From assembly GCF_003074055.1 (NCBI RefSeq), contig NZ_CP029043.1, forward strand, positions 1,178,001 to 1,242,000: 64,000 bases of DNA. The letters are read 5' to 3'. This document shows, piece after piece, positions 36,095-46,174 of this stretch. Under the pieces are notes generated by a model, which saw nothing but the letters and a program-made list of their open reading frames with translations, was not told where the DNA came from and did no database searches. The DNA comes from Streptomyces nigra (GTDB lineage Bacteria > Actinomycetota > Actinomycetes > Streptomycetales > Streptomycetaceae). The translations under genes were made by a program, and so were the position numbers. The number at the start of each line of letters is the position of its first letter. Positions within the stretch are counted from its first letter, which is position 1.

Positions 36095-37810
36095 TCACGC
36101 CTCCTTCGTCTCGATGGGGGCGGAGGGGCGGCGGGTGCGGCGCAGCGGCGGCCGGGCGCCCAGTCGCTTGGGGTCGAGGCCGGACCAGGGGTGTCCGCCT
36201 CCGTAGAACTTCGTGCGGGCCAGGAGCGTCAGCAGCGGCTTGGTGAAGAGGAACACCACGACCACGTCGAGCAGGGTGGTCAGGCCGAGCGTGAACGCGA
36301 AGCCCTGGACCTTGCCGACGGTGACGATGAAGAGCACCGCGGCGGCGAGGAACGACACGAAGTCGGAGACCAGGATGGTGCGCCGGGCGCGCGGCCAGGC
36401 CCGCTCGACGGCGGGGCGCAGGCTGCGGCCTTCCCGGATCTCGTCGCGGACGCGCTCGAAGTACACGATGAACGAGTCCGCGGTGATGCCGATGGCGACG
36501 ATGGCACCGCAGACGGCCGGGAGGTTCAGCGCGAAGCCGATGGTGGGGCCGAGCAGCGACATGATCGTGTAGGTCAGGGCCGCGGAGACCAGCAGCGACA
36601 GGATCGCGATGATCGACAGGCCGCGGTAGTAGACCAGCAGGTAGATCACGACGAGGGCGAGGCCGATGGCGCCGGCGATGAGGCCGGCCTCCAGCTGCTC
36701 GCCGCCGAGCGCGGCGGTCACCGTGGTGACGCTGTCCTCGCTGAAGGTCAGCGGGAGGGCGCCGTACGACAGCATGTTGGCGAGGCTCTTGGCCTCCTCC
36801 TGCGTGAAGCTGCCGGAGATCTGCGCGTTGCCGCCGGTGATGGCCTGCTGGACGTACGGGTGGGAGACCACCTCGTCGTCGAGGACGATCGCGAACTCGT
36901 TCTGCGGGGACTGCTGCTTGGACAGCTCGCCGGTGATGTCCGCGAACTTCTTGGAGCCGGTGCCGGTGAACTTCATGTCGACCTGCCAGCCGGCGGCACG
37001 CGTGGTGTCGAAGGAGGCCTGGGCGTCCTTGACCTCGGTGCCGTCGACCGCGACCGGGCCGAGCAGGAACTTCGTCCAGACCTCGCCGTCCTTGCCGCAG
37101 GCGACCGTGGCCTCGCCGGGCTTGGCGTCCTTGCCGGCGTCGGCGCGCTGGGCGGGCTTGGAGCAGTCGAGCGCGGTGTACGCGGCCTGGAGCTTGGCGA
37201 CGTCGCCGTCCGCGCCGGCGGACGGGGAGGGCGAGGTGTCCGCCTTCAGACCGCCGGTGACGGCGCGGCCCTGGGTGGTGGCCGTCGCGGAGGGAGTCGC
37301 GGAGCCGGTGGACTTCGCCGGGTCCTTGGCCGAGGAGCCGCTGGGCGACGCGCTCGGGGAGCCGCTGGGCGACGCGCTGGGCGTCGGCTGCGCCGCGCCG
37401 CCGGACGCCTCGCGCTGGAGGACGGGGCGGAAGTAGAGCTTGGCGGTGGTACCGACCTGATCCCGGGCCTGCTTGGAGTCCGTGCCCTTGGGGATGTTGA
37501 CGATGATGTTCTTGTCGCCCTGGGTCTGAACCTCGGCCTCCGAGACACCAAGACCGTTGACGCGGCGCTCCATGATCTGGACCGCGGTGTCCATGTTGGT
37601 CTTGTTGATCGCGGATTCCTGGCCCGGTTCGGCTTCCGCACGCAGCGTGATGCTGGTGCCGCCGGCCAGGTCGATGCCGAGTCGCGGAGTGGTGTGCCCC
37701 GAGGCGAACATCCCTCCGGTGAGCGCCGCGATGGCGATCAGGATGAGGGCCAGCGAGCGCCCTGGCTTGCTCTGGGCGCTCGCCTTACGGCCCTTCTTAG
37801 GTGCTGCCAC
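36095..37810 (-). CDS. secD: protein translocase subunit SecD with a Ser/Pro-rich repeat insertion
   Basis: Partner of SecF. 571 residues. First membrane helix near residue 20, then the large P1 periplasmic region, then five helices (VYLLVYYRGLSIIAILSLLVSAALTY, PAVCGAIVAIGITADSFIVYFERVRDEI, and so on). Between about 145 and 205 the periplasmic part is interrupted by a low-complexity insertion built on SPSGSPSASPSG and further Ser/Thr/Pro, not present in E. coli SecD. GTG 37810 (MAAPKKGRK) with GAGGGAG upstream; the open frame extends further upstream without support. Confidence 0.96.
   Translation of the reverse strand: MAAPKKGRKASAQSKPGRSLALILIAIAALTGGMFASGHTTPRLGIDLAGGTSITLRAEAEPGQESAINKTNMDTAVQIMERRVNGLGVSEAEVQTQGDKNIIVNIPKGTDSKQARDQVGTTAKLYFRPVLQREASGGAAQPTPSASPSGSPSASPSGSSAKDPAKSTGSATPSATATTQGRAVTGGLKADTSPSPSAGADGDVAKLQAAYTALDCSKPAQRADAGKDAKPGEATVACGKDGEVWTKFLLGPVAVDGTEVKDAQASFDTTRAAGWQVDMKFTGTGSKKFADITGELSKQQSPQNEFAIVLDDEVVSHPYVQQAITGGNAQISGSFTQEEAKSLANMLSYGALPLTFSEDSVTTVTAALGGEQLEAGLIAGAIGLALVVIYLLVYYRGLSIIAILSLLVSAALTYTIMSLLGPTIGFALNLPAVCGAIVAIGITADSFIVYFERVRDEIREGRSLRPAVERAWPRARRTILVSDFVSFLAAAVLFIVTVGKVQGFAFTLGLTTLLDVVVVFLFTKPLLTLLARTKFYGGGHPWSGLDPKRLGARPPLRRTRRPSAPIETKEA
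37335..37378 (-). repeat. in-frame 24-bp tandem repeat inside secD
   Basis: The 20-base unit GAGCCGCTGGGCGACGCGCT occurs at 37335-37354 and again at 37359-37378, period 24 bases, coding for repeated GSPSASPS. It lies in the periplasmic linker, so copy number can vary without a frameshift. Confidence 0.85.
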
Positions 37811-37942
37811 CTTCTCGTACTCCCTCTCGGGCCGCCTCGCGCCGGATCTACGGGCGGGCAGCCATGACATGGTGTCGGGATACCGTGCGAGCTCCGCACG
37901 CCCGGGGGCGCGCAGGCGTCGCCCGCGCGCCCCGGAACGTGG

Positions 37943-38437
37943 CTACTTCGCGTCGGAGTCGCCCTCGGTCTTCTTCGGCGCGTCCTCCGTCTTGGCCTCG
38001 GCGGCCACGGCTTCGGACGGCTCCTCGGTCTTGTCCGTCTCGTCCTTCTTGCCGAGGTCGACGGACTTCTCGTCGGAGGCGGCGGCAGCGGGCTCGTCGG
38101 CCTCGGTGAGGGAGGAGGCGTCGTCCGGGACGACGTCGGACTTCAGGTCGTGCTCGACGCCGTGGACGATGCGGTTGTACTCGTCGTCGGAGAGGACGGC
38201 ACCGATGGCGTTCTTGGCGAAGAGAAGGTCCACGCCCGGGCCGGCGTCGAGGAGGACGGTGTCGTCGTTGACCTCCTTGACGGTGGCGTACATGCCACCG
38301 ATGGTGCGGACGCCGGATCCGGGCTGCATCTGGTTCCGCATGTCGGCGGCCTGCTGCTGCTTCTTCTTGGCCGACCGGGTCATCAGGAACATGGCCCCGA
38401 TGAGCACGATGAACGGGAGGAGGGTCACGAGACTCAC
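37943..38437 (-). CDS. yajC: YajC-family preprotein translocase accessory protein
   Basis: Single-pass membrane protein of 164 residues associated with SecDF. Helix at about 3-20 (LVTLLPFIVLIGAMFLMTRSAKKKQQQ), then the conserved YajC core MRNQMQPGSGVRTIGGMYATVKEVNDDTVLLDAGPGVDLLFAKNAIGAVL, then an acidic Ala/Glu/Lys-rich tail of about 65 residues longer than in E. coli. GTG 38437. It precedes secD by about 130 bases and follows ruvB. Confidence 0.95.
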   Translation of the reverse strand: MSLVTLLPFIVLIGAMFLMTRSAKKKQQQAADMRNQMQPGSGVRTIGGMYATVKEVNDDTVLLDAGPGVDLLFAKNAIGAVLSDDEYNRIVHGVEHDLKSDVVPDDASSLTEADEPAAAASDEKSVDLGKKDETDKTEEPSEAVAAEAKTEDAPKKTEGDSDAK

Positions 38438-38612
38438 GGGTCGGAACTTCCTTCACACGACCGCGTTGGTGAGCGGCCTGATGGTTGGGGGATTGTCTGC
38501 CGCCGACAAGGGCGGCATCGGCGGAGTCTAAGCGAGTCTCCGCGCAGGGAACAACGCTCAGCATGGCACCGGGGTTCCTGCTCCGGCCACAGAGCTCGCC
38601 GTCACCGGGGCG

Positions 38613-39686
38613 TCACGCCCCGAACAGGTCCCCTTGTCCGTTTCCAGCAGGCGATGTGCGGGGCGGGGTGAGTCCGAGATGCGTCCATGCCGCGGGTGTG
38701 GCCACCCGGCCACGCGGAGTGCGGGCGAGCAGCCCCTCCCGGACGAGGAAGGGTTCGGCCACCTCCTCCACGGTCTCACGTTCCTCCCCCACGGCGACGG
38801 CGAGCGTGGACAGGCCGACCGGTCCGCCGCCGAACAGCTTCAGCAGCGCCTCCAGGACGCCGCGGTCCAGCCGGTCCAGGCCGCGGGCGTCGACCTCGTA
38901 GACCGCGAGGGCGGCGGCCGCGATGTCCTGGTCGATGATCCCGTCGGCCTTGACCTGCGCGTAGTCGCGGACGCGGCGCAGCAGGCGGTTGGCGATGCGG
39001 GGCGTGCCGCGGGAGCGGCCGGCGATCTCGGCGGCGCCGTCGGCGGTGATCTCGACGTCGAGCAGGCTCGCGGAGCGGTGGATGACCCGCTCCAGCTCGA
39101 CGGGCTCGTAGAACTCCATGTGCGCGGTGAAGCCGAAGCGGTCGCGCAGCGGGGGCGGCAGCAGGCCCGCGCGCGTGGTGGCCCCGACCAGGGTGAACGG
39201 GGGCAGCTCCAGCGGGATGGCGGTGGCGCCGGGACCCTTGCCGACGATCACGTCGACGCGGAAGTCCTCCATGGCCATGTACAGCATCTCCTCGGCGGGC
39301 CGGGACATGCGGTGGATCTCGTCGAGGAAGAGGACCTCGCCCTCCTGGAGGGAGGACAGGATCGCGGCGAGGTCGCCGGCGTGCTGGATGGCGGGGCCGG
39401 AGGTGATCCGGATGGGGGCGCCCATCTCGGCCGCGATGATCATGGAGAGGGTGGTCTTGCCGAGACCCGGGGCGCCGGAGAGCAGCACGTGGTCGGCGGT
39501 GGCGCCCCGCGCGCGGGCGGCCCGCAGCACCAGGTCGAGCTGCTCGCGGACCTTCTCCTGCCCGATGAACTCGTCCAGGTCCTTCGGGCGCAGCGCGGCC
39601 TCGACGGCCTGGTCCTCGCGATCGGCGACGGAGCCCACCAGCCGCTCGGGGGCAGGGGTGCCGGTGGTGTCGTCGTCCCAGTTCAT
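38613..39686 (-). CDS. ruvB: Holliday junction branch migration helicase RuvB
   Basis: AAA+ hexameric motor that drives branch migration with RuvA. 357 residues. Walker [19 protein letters not shown], Walker [11 protein letters not shown], sensor 1 [22 protein letters not shown] with arginine finger, and the C-terminal winged helix ([40 protein letters not shown]). ATG 39686. It is downstream of ruvA by about 70 bases. Confidence 0.98.
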   Translation of the reverse strand: MNWDDDTTGTPAPERLVGSVADREDQAVEAALRPKDLDEFIGQEKVREQLDLVLRAARARGATADHVLLSGAPGLGKTTLSMIIAAEMGAPIRITSGPAIQHAGDLAAILSSLQEGEVLFLDEIHRMSRPAEEMLYMAMEDFRVDVIVGKGPGATAIPLELPPFTLVGATTRAGLLPPPLRDRFGFTAHMEFYEPVELERVIHRSASLLDVEITADGAAEIAGRSRGTPRIANRLLRRVRDYAQVKADGIIDQDIAAAALAVYEVDARGLDRLDRGVLEALLKLFGGGPVGLSTLAVAVGEERETVEEVAEPFLVREGLLARTPRGRVATPAAWTHLGLTPPRTSPAGNGQGDLFGA

Positions 39687-39759
39687 TGCGTGTGCCTCGC
39701 GGGTCGCGGTGGAGGGCGTACGCGGGGGTGCCGTACGCCGGTGTCGTCGGGTGGGGCGG

Positions 39760-40365
39760 TCAGCGCGCTCTGTTCAGGGTCTGCAGCGCCGCCTTCAGCA
39801 GGCGGCCGACCTCCGGGGTGCCCTCGGCGGCCTCGGCCTGCGGGGCTACGGCGCTGACGGCCTCGTCGGCCTCGCGGGTGGCGTAACCGAGGCCGATCAG
39901 GGCGGCGTGCAGCTGGTCGCGCCAGCCCTGGGTGACGGGGGCGCCGACGGCGGGCGCCCCGATGGGCTCGCCGAGGCGGTCCTTGAGCTCCAGGAGGAGC
40001 TTCTGGGCGCCCTTCTTGCCGATGCCGGGGACGGCGGTGAGGGCCTTCTCGTCGGCGGTGGCCACGGCCCGGCGCAGGGCGTCCGGCGTGTGCACGGCGA
40101 GCATGGCCTGGGCGAGGCGGGGGCCGACGCCGCTCGCGGTCTGCAGCAGCTCGAAGGTCTGCCGCTCGTCGTCGTCGGCGAAGCCGTAGAGCGTGAGGGA
40201 GTCCTCACGGACGACGAGGGAGGTGTGCAGCTTGGCGGGCTGCCCGACGCGCAGGGTGGACAGTGTGTTCGGCGTGCACTGGACGGCCATGCCGACGCCG
40301 CCGACCTCGACGACCGCGGCGTCCGGGGCGAGGGCGGCGACGGTGCCGTTGACGAAGGCGATCAT
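39760..40365 (-). CDS. ruvA: Holliday junction DNA-binding protein RuvA
   Basis: Tetrameric junction-binding partner of RuvB. 201 residues. OB-fold domain [28 protein letters not shown], helix-hairpin-helix region [21 protein letters not shown] and [21 protein letters not shown], flexible linker, and the C-terminal RuvB-binding domain ([23 protein letters not shown]). ATG 40365 overlaps the ruvC stop (ATGA). Confidence 0.98.
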   Translation of the reverse strand: MIAFVNGTVAALAPDAAVVEVGGVGMAVQCTPNTLSTLRVGQPAKLHTSLVVREDSLTLYGFADDDERQTFELLQTASGVGPRLAQAMLAVHTPDALRRAVATADEKALTAVPGIGKKGAQKLLLELKDRLGEPIGAPAVGAPVTQGWRDQLHAALIGLGYATREADEAVSAVAPQAEAAEGTPEVGRLLKAALQTLNRAR

Positions 40366-40901
40366 GCCGGGCGGCCTTTCGATGCGGTGGCGGTGTGCAG
40401 GGCGACGGCCTGCTGGAGGCGGTTCTGCGCGGGGGCGCGCCAGATGTGGCAGATGGCGAGCGCGAGGGCGTCGGCGGCGTCGGCCGGCTTGGGCGGAGCG
40501 CTGAGCCGCAGCAGCCGGGTGACCATGGCGCCGACCTGTGCCTTGTCGGCGCGGCCCGAGCCGGTCACGGCGGCCTTGACCTCGCTGGGCGTGTGCAGGG
40601 CGACGGGGATGCCGCGGCGGGCGGCGCAGAGCATGGCGACGGCGCTGGCCTGGGCGGTGCCCATGACGGTCCGGACGTTGTGCTGGCTGAACACCCGCTC
40701 CACGGCGACGACTTCGGGCCGGTGCTCGTCCAGCCACTGCTCGATGCCCTGCTCGACGGCGACCAGGCGATGGCCCAGCTCGGCGTCCGCCGGAGTGCGG
40801 ACGACTCCGACGCCCAGCATGGTCAGCGGCCGGCCCGCGACCCCCTCGACGACGCCGACGCCGCAGCGGGTCAGTCCGGGGTCCACCCCGAGTACGCGCA
40901 C
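40362..40901 (-). CDS. ruvC: Holliday junction resolvase RuvC
   Basis: Endonuclease that resolves junctions. 179 residues. The four acidic catalytic positions are visible: Asp in [14 protein letters not shown], Glu in [22 protein letters not shown], and the Asp pair in [20 protein letters not shown] 40901 with AAGGGAGGGG five to six bases upstream; a longer frame to 40955 exists but lacks a ribosome binding site at the right place and would exceed the family length. First gene of ruvC-ruvA-ruvB. Confidence 0.97.
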   Translation of the reverse strand: MRVLGVDPGLTRCGVGVVEGVAGRPLTMLGVGVVRTPADAELGHRLVAVEQGIEQWLDEHRPEVVAVERVFSQHNVRTVMGTAQASAVAMLCAARRGIPVALHTPSEVKAAVTGSGRADKAQVGAMVTRLLRLSAPPKPADAADALALAICHIWRAPAQNRLQQAVALHTATASKGRPA

Positions 40902-40959
40902 CGCGCCCCTCCCTTCGCTCACCTGTTTGTGCAGGCTATCGGGTGCCGCTGACAATGCG

Positions 40960-40990
40960 ACGGGCCGACGGGTGTGTCCCGTCGGCCCGT
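40960..40990 (-). terminator. terminator hairpin between the yebC-family gene and ruvC
   Basis: Perfect 13-bp stem, arms 40960-40972 and 40978-40990, loop TGTGT, 25 bases after the upstream gene's stop on the minus strand. Isolates ruvCAB from yebC transcription. Confidence 0.8.
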
Positions 40991-41015
40991 TGAGCGCGTG
41001 CGGCGCGTGCCCGCG

Positions 41016-41768
41016 TCAGGCGTCGACCTTCTCCATGATCTCGTCGCTGACGTCGAAGTTGGCGAAGACGTTCTGCACGTCGTCGCTGTCCTCGAGCGCG
41101 TCGATCAGCTTGAAGATCTTCTTGGCGCCCTCCTCGTCCAGCTCGACCTGCATGGTCGGGACGAAGTTGGCGTCGGCCGACTCGTAGTCGATGCCGGCGT
41201 CCTGGAGCGCGGTGCGGACCGCGACCAGGTCGGTGGCCTCGCTGATCACCTCGAAGGACTCGCCGAGGTCGTTGACCTCCTCGGCGCCCGCGTCGAGGAC
41301 GGCGGCGAGGACGTCGTCCTCGGTCAGCTCGCCCTTGGGGACGATCACCACGCCCTTGCGGTTGAACAGGTACGACACCGAGCCCGGGTCGGCCATGGAG
41401 CCGCCGTTGCGGGTCATCGCGACCCGGACGTCGGAGGCGGCGCGGTTGCGGTTGTCGGTGAGGCACTCGATGAGCACCGCGACGCCGTTCGGACCGTAGC
41501 CCTCGTACATGATCGTCTCGTAGTCGGCACCGCCGGCCTCGAGGCCGCCGCCGCGCTTGACCGCGGAGTCGATGTTCTTGTTCGGGACCGACTGCTTCTT
41601 GGCCTTCTGGATGGCGTCGTAGAGCGTCGGGTTGCCCTCGATGTCGACGCCGCCCATCCGGGCCGCGACCTCGATGTTCTTGATCAGCTTCGCGAAGAGC
41701 TTGCCGCGCTTGGCGTCGATCACGGCCTTCTTGTGCTTCGTCGTAGCCCATTTAGAGTGGCCGGACAT
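41016..41768 (-). CDS. YebC/PmpR-family DNA-binding regulator
   Basis: 250 residues, full-length YebC/TACO1 family. It begins [40 protein letters not shown], the conserved N-terminal signature, followed by [51 protein letters not shown]. Members are either transcriptional regulators or translation factors (TACO1-like). In many bacteria it sits next to ruvC, as here, but the terminator between them suggests separate expression. ATG 41768. Confidence 0.95.
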   Translation of the reverse strand: MSGHSKWATTKHKKAVIDAKRGKLFAKLIKNIEVAARMGGVDIEGNPTLYDAIQKAKKQSVPNKNIDSAVKRGGGLEAGGADYETIMYEGYGPNGVAVLIECLTDNRNRAASDVRVAMTRNGGSMADPGSVSYLFNRKGVVIVPKGELTEDDVLAAVLDAGAEEVNDLGESFEVISEATDLVAVRTALQDAGIDYESADANFVPTMQVELDEEGAKKIFKLIDALEDSDDVQNVFANFDVSDEIMEKVDA

Positions 41769-41816
41769 CTGCCTGTCTCCTTCGCGTAACCCATCACTGC
41801 AACGAACGCAGGAATC

Positions 41817-42422
41817 CTACAAGGACTCGGACGTCCGGTACGCGCGCACCATCTCGACGAACAGCCCGTGCACACGGTGGTCGCCGGTCAGTTCCGGGTG
41901 GAACGACGTGGCCAGCGCGTTGCCCTGGCGGACCGCCACGATGTGGCCGTCGTGCTCGGCGAGGACCTCGGCGCGGGCGCCCACGGACTCCACCCAGGGG
42001 GCCCGGATGAAGACGCCCTCCACCGGTTCGCCCGGGATCTCCTTGACGTCGACGGCCGCCTCGAACGACTCGTTCTGGCGCCCGAAGGCGTTGCGGCGGA
42101 CGATCATGTCGATCCCGCCGACGGTCTCCTGGCCCGAGCGCGGGTCGAGGATCTTGTCGGCGAGCATGATCATGCCGGCACAGGTGCCGTAGACGGGCAT
42201 GCCGTCGCGCACGCGCGCGCGGAGGGGTTCCATCAGCCCGAAGAGGACGGCCAGCTTGGAGATCGTGGTGGACTCACCGCCGGGGATGACCAGGCCGTCG
42301 ACCTCGGCCAGCTCCTCGGGGCGGCGCACCGGCCTGGCCACGGCGTCGGCCGCGGCCAGGGCGACGAGGTGCTCGCGCACGTCGCCCTGGAGCGCGAGGA
42401 CTCCGATGACGGGTGAGGTCAT
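41817..42422 (-). CDS. pdxT: pyridoxal 5'-phosphate synthase glutaminase subunit
   Basis: Class I-type glutaminase that feeds ammonia to PdxS. 201 residues. [10 protein letters not shown] opening, [15 protein letters not shown], active-site Cys in [11 protein letters not shown], and the His-Glu of the triad in [11 protein letters not shown] chose ATG 42422, which shares one base with the pdxS stop codon; a GTG one codon upstream is possible. Confidence 0.97.
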   Translation of the reverse strand: MTSPVIGVLALQGDVREHLVALAAADAVARPVRRPEELAEVDGLVIPGGESTTISKLAVLFGLMEPLRARVRDGMPVYGTCAGMIMLADKILDPRSGQETVGGIDMIVRRNAFGRQNESFEAAVDVKEIPGEPVEGVFIRAPWVESVGARAEVLAEHDGHIVAVRQGNALATSFHPELTGDHRVHGLFVEMVRAYRTSESL

Positions 42423-43327
42423 CACCAGCCCCGGTTCGCGTAGCGCTCGGCCTCGGGCAGGGTGTCGCAGTTGATGCCGACCATGGCCTCGCCGAGGTTG
42501 CGGGACGCGTCCGCGATGATCTTGGGGTCGTCGTAGAAGGTGGTGGCCTTCACGATGGCGGCGGCGCGCTTGGCCGGGTCGCCGGACTTGAAGATGCCGG
42601 AGCCGACGAAGACGCCCTCGGCGCCGAGCTGGCGCATCAGGGCGGCGTCGGCCGGGGTGGCGACACCGCCGGCGGAGAACAGCACGACCGGGAGCTTGCC
42701 GAGCTCGGCGACCTCCTTGACGAGCTCGTAGGGGGCGCGCAGCTCCTTGGCGGCGGCGTACAGCTCGTTGTTGTCGTAGCCGCGCAGGCGGGCGATCTCG
42801 TTCTTGATCTGGCGCAGGTGGCGGACGGCCTCGACGACGTTGCCGGTGCCGGCCTCGCCCTTGGAGCGGATCATGGCCGCGCCCTCGGCGATACGGCGCA
42901 GGGCCTCACCGAGGTTGGTGGCGCCGCAGACGAAGGGGGTCGTGAACGCCCACTTGTCGGAGTGGTTGACCTCGTCGGCCGGGGTGAGGACCTCGGACTC
43001 GTCGATGTAGTCGACGCCGAGGGACTGCAGGACCTGGGCCTCGACGAAGTGGCCGATGCGGGACTTGGCCATGACGGGGATCGAGACGGCCTCGATGATG
43101 CCCTCGATCATGTCCGGGTCGGACATCCGGGCCACGCCGCCGTCCTTGCGGATGTCGGCGGGCACCCGCTCCAGGGCCATGACGGCGACCGCGCCCGCGT
43201 CCTCGGCGATCTTCGCCTGCTCCGGGGTGACGACGTCCATGATCACGCCGCCCTTGAGCTGCTCGGCCATGCCGCGCTTCACACGGGCGGTGCCGGTCTC
43301 GGGAGCCTGGTTTTCGGAGATGGACAC
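42422..43327 (-). CDS. pdxS: pyridoxal 5'-phosphate synthase, lyase subunit
   Basis: Makes PLP from ribose 5-phosphate, glyceraldehyde 3-phosphate and ammonia. 301 residues. [59 protein letters not shown] is the family signature with the Schiff-base lysines (GGVIMD region and [14 protein letters not shown]). I chose GTG 43327 (MSISENQAP) because GAGG lies six bases upstream; the GTG at 43339 has no ribosome binding site. Co-transcribed with pdxT. Confidence 0.97.
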   Translation of the reverse strand: MSISENQAPETGTARVKRGMAEQLKGGVIMDVVTPEQAKIAEDAGAVAVMALERVPADIRKDGGVARMSDPDMIEGIIEAVSIPVMAKSRIGHFVEAQVLQSLGVDYIDESEVLTPADEVNHSDKWAFTTPFVCGATNLGEALRRIAEGAAMIRSKGEAGTGNVVEAVRHLRQIKNEIARLRGYDNNELYAAAKELRAPYELVKEVAELGKLPVVLFSAGGVATPADAALMRQLGAEGVFVGSGIFKSGDPAKRAAAIVKATTFYDDPKIIADASRNLGEAMVGINCDTLPEAERYANRGW

Positions 43328-43468
43328 GGGTGACCTCACTACAGGTGGAGAAGGGTTGCTGCGAGCATCGAGGAAACGGCAGCGGACCAGTCCACAGCAA
43401 GGGCCAATGAGAAGCCGGTGGATCGTTTTCCCGTTGCAGGGGCGTCCCCGGGGGGGCGTATCGAACGG

Positions 43469-44011
43469 TCAGGAGGCGCGTTCGACCAGCGCGGCGGGCG
43501 GTTCGTCGTCCATCTCGAAGGCCAGCGGGAAGGGGGCGTGGCCGGCCAGCCGGAACCAGCGGACCTTGCGGTGCCGGCGCAGCGCGCGGGCCGCGCGGAC
43601 GGCGTCGTTGTGGAACCGGCGGGCCATCGGCACCCGGCGGACCGCCTCGGTCAGCTCACGGGCGGCCGCCTCGCCGCCGGGCGCCTCGCGGACTGCCTCG
43701 ACCTGCTGGGTCTCGGCGAACACGGCGCGCAGGGCCTGACTCAGCTCGCTCTCGGCGACCTCCCGCTGCTCCTCCTCGGCCTGCCGGGCCGCGTGCGCGG
43801 CCTCGTACAGCACGATCGAGGCGGCCGGGTCCAGGACCCCGGAGGTGGCCAGCTCCTGGGCGACGGAGGCGCGGCGCAGCAGTTGGGCGTCGAGCGCGGC
43901 GCGCGCCGCGTCGATCCGGGCGTGCAGCCGGTCCAGCCGGCCGGCGGTCCAGCTGAGGTAGAGGCCGATCGCCACGAGGACGACGAGGATCCAGATGAGT
44001 GTCGCAGTCAC
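43469..44011 (-). CDS. LemA-like membrane protein
   Basis: 180 residues. N-terminal membrane helix at about 4-20 (TLIWILVVLVAIGLYLSW), then LDRLHARIDAARAALDAQLLRRASVAQELA, which resembles the LemA family core, then helical heptad-like sequence and a C-terminal RWFRLAGHAPFPLAFEMDDEPPAAL. Function unknown. GTG 44011. It follows the PimA-like gene by about 80 bases containing a palindrome; in mycobacteria the gene at this place (after pimA) is a NUDIX-containing protein, so the function may differ. Confidence 0.75.
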   Translation of the reverse strand: MTATLIWILVVLVAIGLYLSWTAGRLDRLHARIDAARAALDAQLLRRASVAQELATSGVLDPAASIVLYEAAHAARQAEEEQREVAESELSQALRAVFAETQQVEAVREAPGGEAAARELTEAVRRVPMARRFHNDAVRAARALRRHRKVRWFRLAGHAPFPLAFEMDDEPPAALVERAS

Positions 44012-44040
44012 GGGCGCAGACTAGCGGCGCCGGTCCGCCC

Positions 44041-44056
44041 GCCCCGCGCGCGGGGC
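44041..44056 (-). terminator. GC palindrome after the PimA-like gene
   Basis: Perfect 16-base palindrome GCCCCGCG/CGCGGGGC at 44041-44056, 35 bases after the stop of the PimA-like gene. Short loop-free stem; weak terminator or just GC-rich spacer. Confidence 0.4.
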
Positions 44057-44090
44057 GCCCCAGCCGCCCACTCCCGGCTTGGGAGACCCG

Positions 44091-45269
44091 TCAGTCCCGT
44101 GCCAGCCCCAGCCGGGCGCGCAGCCCGCTCACGGTGCCCGAACCGGGGGTCTCGTCGGCGGCGACGGCCGCAGCGCCCGCCGTCACCGTCTCGTAGACCG
44201 ACATGATGTCCGCGCCGACGGTCGACCAGTCGAAGCGGCGCACATGGGCGCTCCCCCGCTTCCGCAGCGCGGCCCGCCGGGCGGGGTCCTCCAGCAGGCG
44301 TACGGCGGCCTCCGCGAGGGCGTCCGCGTCCTCGTTGGCGAACAGCTCGCCGGCCGCGCCCTGGTCCAGGACCTGCGCGAAGGCGTCCAGGTCGGAGGCG
44401 AGGACGGGGGCGCCCGCCGACAGCGCCTCGACCAGGATGATGCCGAAGCTCTCCCCGCCGGTGTTGGGCGCCACGTACAGGTCGACGCTGCGCAGCAGCC
44501 TCGCCTTGTCCTCGTCGCTGACCATGCCGAGGAACTCGACGCGGGAGCGCAGCTCGGCGGGCAGGGCCTCGACGGCCTCCTCCTCGTCGCCCCGGCCGGC
44601 CACCAGCAGCCGGGTCTGCGGGCGGGCGGCGAGGATCTTCGGCAGGGCCCGCATCAGCACCGGCAGGCCCTTGCGGGGCTCGTCGATACGGCCGATGAAG
44701 CCGATGGTGTCGCCCTGCCAGTCGGGGTTCGGCTCGGCCCGGGCGAAGAAGTCGACGTCGACGCCGTTGGGGATGACGACCGCGTCGCCGCCCAGGTGCT
44801 CCACCAGCGTCCGGCGGGCGTACTCGCTCACCGCGATCCGGGCGCTGATCTTCTCCAGGGCGGCCTGGAGGATCGCGTAGGCGGCGATCATCGCGCGCGA
44901 GCGCGGGTTGGACGTGTGGAAGGTGGCGACGATCGGCCCCGAGGCCGCCCAGCAGGCCAGCAGGCCGAGGGACGGCGACGTCGGCTCGTGGATGTGGATG
45001 ACGTCGAACCGTCCGTCGTGCAGCCAGCGGCGCACGCGCGCGGCCGACAGGAAGCCGAAGTTCAGCCGGGCGACCGAGCCGTTGTACGGCACGGGGACGG
45101 CCCGGCCCGCCGAGACGACGTACGGCGGGAGCGGGGTGTCGTCGTCGGCCGGGGCCAGCACCGACACCTCGTGGCCCTGCCGGACGAAGTACTCGGCGAG
45201 GTCCCGGATGTGGAACTGGACGCCTCCCGGGACGTCCCAGGAGTACGGGCAGACGATGCCGATTCTCAC
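44091..45269 (-). CDS. pimA: phosphatidylinositol alpha-mannosyltransferase-like glycosyltransferase (GT4)
   Basis: GT-B fold retaining glycosyltransferase that adds mannose from GDP-Man to phosphatidylinositol, first step of PIM synthesis, at the cytoplasmic membrane. 392 residues. N-terminal GYS-type start (VRIGIVCPYSWDVPGGVQFHIRDLAEYFVRQGHEVSVLAP), membrane/lipid-binding IHIHEPTSPSLGLLA and the C-terminal nucleotide-sugar motif TIGFIGRIDEPRKGLPVLMRALPKI, plus NTGGESFGIILVEALSAGAPVLASD. GTG 45269 overlaps the acyltransferase stop (GTGA). The pgsA-acyltransferase-pimA order is the actinobacterial PIM cluster. Confidence 0.9.
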   Translation of the reverse strand: MRIGIVCPYSWDVPGGVQFHIRDLAEYFVRQGHEVSVLAPADDDTPLPPYVVSAGRAVPVPYNGSVARLNFGFLSAARVRRWLHDGRFDVIHIHEPTSPSLGLLACWAASGPIVATFHTSNPRSRAMIAAYAILQAALEKISARIAVSEYARRTLVEHLGGDAVVIPNGVDVDFFARAEPNPDWQGDTIGFIGRIDEPRKGLPVLMRALPKILAARPQTRLLVAGRGDEEEAVEALPAELRSRVEFLGMVSDEDKARLLRSVDLYVAPNTGGESFGIILVEALSAGAPVLASDLDAFAQVLDQGAAGELFANEDADALAEAAVRLLEDPARRAALRKRGSAHVRRFDWSTVGADIMSVYETVTAGAAAVAADETPGSGTVSGLRARLGLARD

Positions 45270-46174
45270 GAGGTCCCCTTCGTGGGATCCAGGTCGGCGA
45301 GCCACAAGCGCTGGAGCATGTGCCAGTCCTCCGGATGTTCCGCGATACCCGTGGCGAAGGCGTCGGCCAGCGCCTGTGTCATGACAGACGTCTTCTCGGC
45401 CCGGCTGCCTGACTCGGGTACCTCGACCGGTGGGTGGACACGGCCCTTCATGACGGGAGAGTCGTCGTACCAGAGCGTCACGGGCAGCAGGAGCGCGCCG
45501 GTCTGCTGGGCGAGCAGGGCCGGGCCCGCGGGCATCCGGGCGGTCGCGCCGAAGAAGTCGACCTCGACGCCGGAGGCGGACAGGTCGCGGTCGGCGACCA
45601 GGCAGACCAGGCCGCCGTCGCGCAGCCGGCGCGCCAGCGTGCCGAAGGCGCTGCCGCCGCTGTGCGGAAGGACCTCCATGCCGAGGCCCTCGCGGTAGGC
45701 GACGAAGCGGTCGTAGAGCGTCTCGGGCTTGAGGCGCTCGGCGACCGTCGTGAACGGTGTCTTCAGTTCGGTGGTGACCCAGGCCCCGGCCAGGTCCCAG
45801 TTGGCCAGGTGGGGCAGGGCCAGAATCACGCCCTTGCCGGCGGCCAGCCCGTCGGTGAGGTGGTGGACGTCCTTGGGGGTGAAGCCCTCGCGCACCCGCT
45901 CCTCGCTCCAGGCGGGCAGCCGGAAGGACTCCATCCAGTAGCGCAGATACGAGCGCATGCCCGCGCGCGAGAGCTCGGCCAGGCGCTGCGGGCTCGCGTC
46001 GGGCACCACGCGCGCGTAGTTGCCCTCCAGCCGCTGGACGCCCTTGCCCCGCTTCTTCCACGCCAGGTCGGCGATGGTGCGGCCGAGGCGCACGGCGGCC
46101 GGCTCGGGGAGCTTCTTCACGGTGCCCCAGCCGAGCCCGTACAGGGCGTCGGTCAGCCGGTCCTGGGCGCTCAC
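45266..46174 (-). CDS. phosphatidylinositol mannoside acyltransferase (HtrB/LpxL family)
   Basis: Membrane-associated acyltransferase, 302 residues, that acylates the mannose of PIM1/PIM2 in mycobacterial homologues. Catalytic HX4D motif is HLANWD at 122-127, with the following GGSAFGTLARRLRDGGLVCLVADRDLSASGVEVDFFG typical of the family. GTG 46174 overlaps the PIP synthase stop (GTGA). The adjacency to the PIP synthase and the PimA-like gene supports the PIM role over lipid A-like functions, since actinobacteria lack lipid A. Confidence 0.9.
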   Translation of the reverse strand: MSAQDRLTDALYGLGWGTVKKLPEPAAVRLGRTIADLAWKKRGKGVQRLEGNYARVVPDASPQRLAELSRAGMRSYLRYWMESFRLPAWSEERVREGFTPKDVHHLTDGLAAGKGVILALPHLANWDLAGAWVTTELKTPFTTVAERLKPETLYDRFVAYREGLGMEVLPHSGGSAFGTLARRLRDGGLVCLVADRDLSASGVEVDFFGATARMPAGPALLAQQTGALLLPVTLWYDDSPVMKGRVHPPVEVPESGSRAEKTSVMTQALADAFATGIAEHPEDWHMLQRLWLADLDPTKGTS

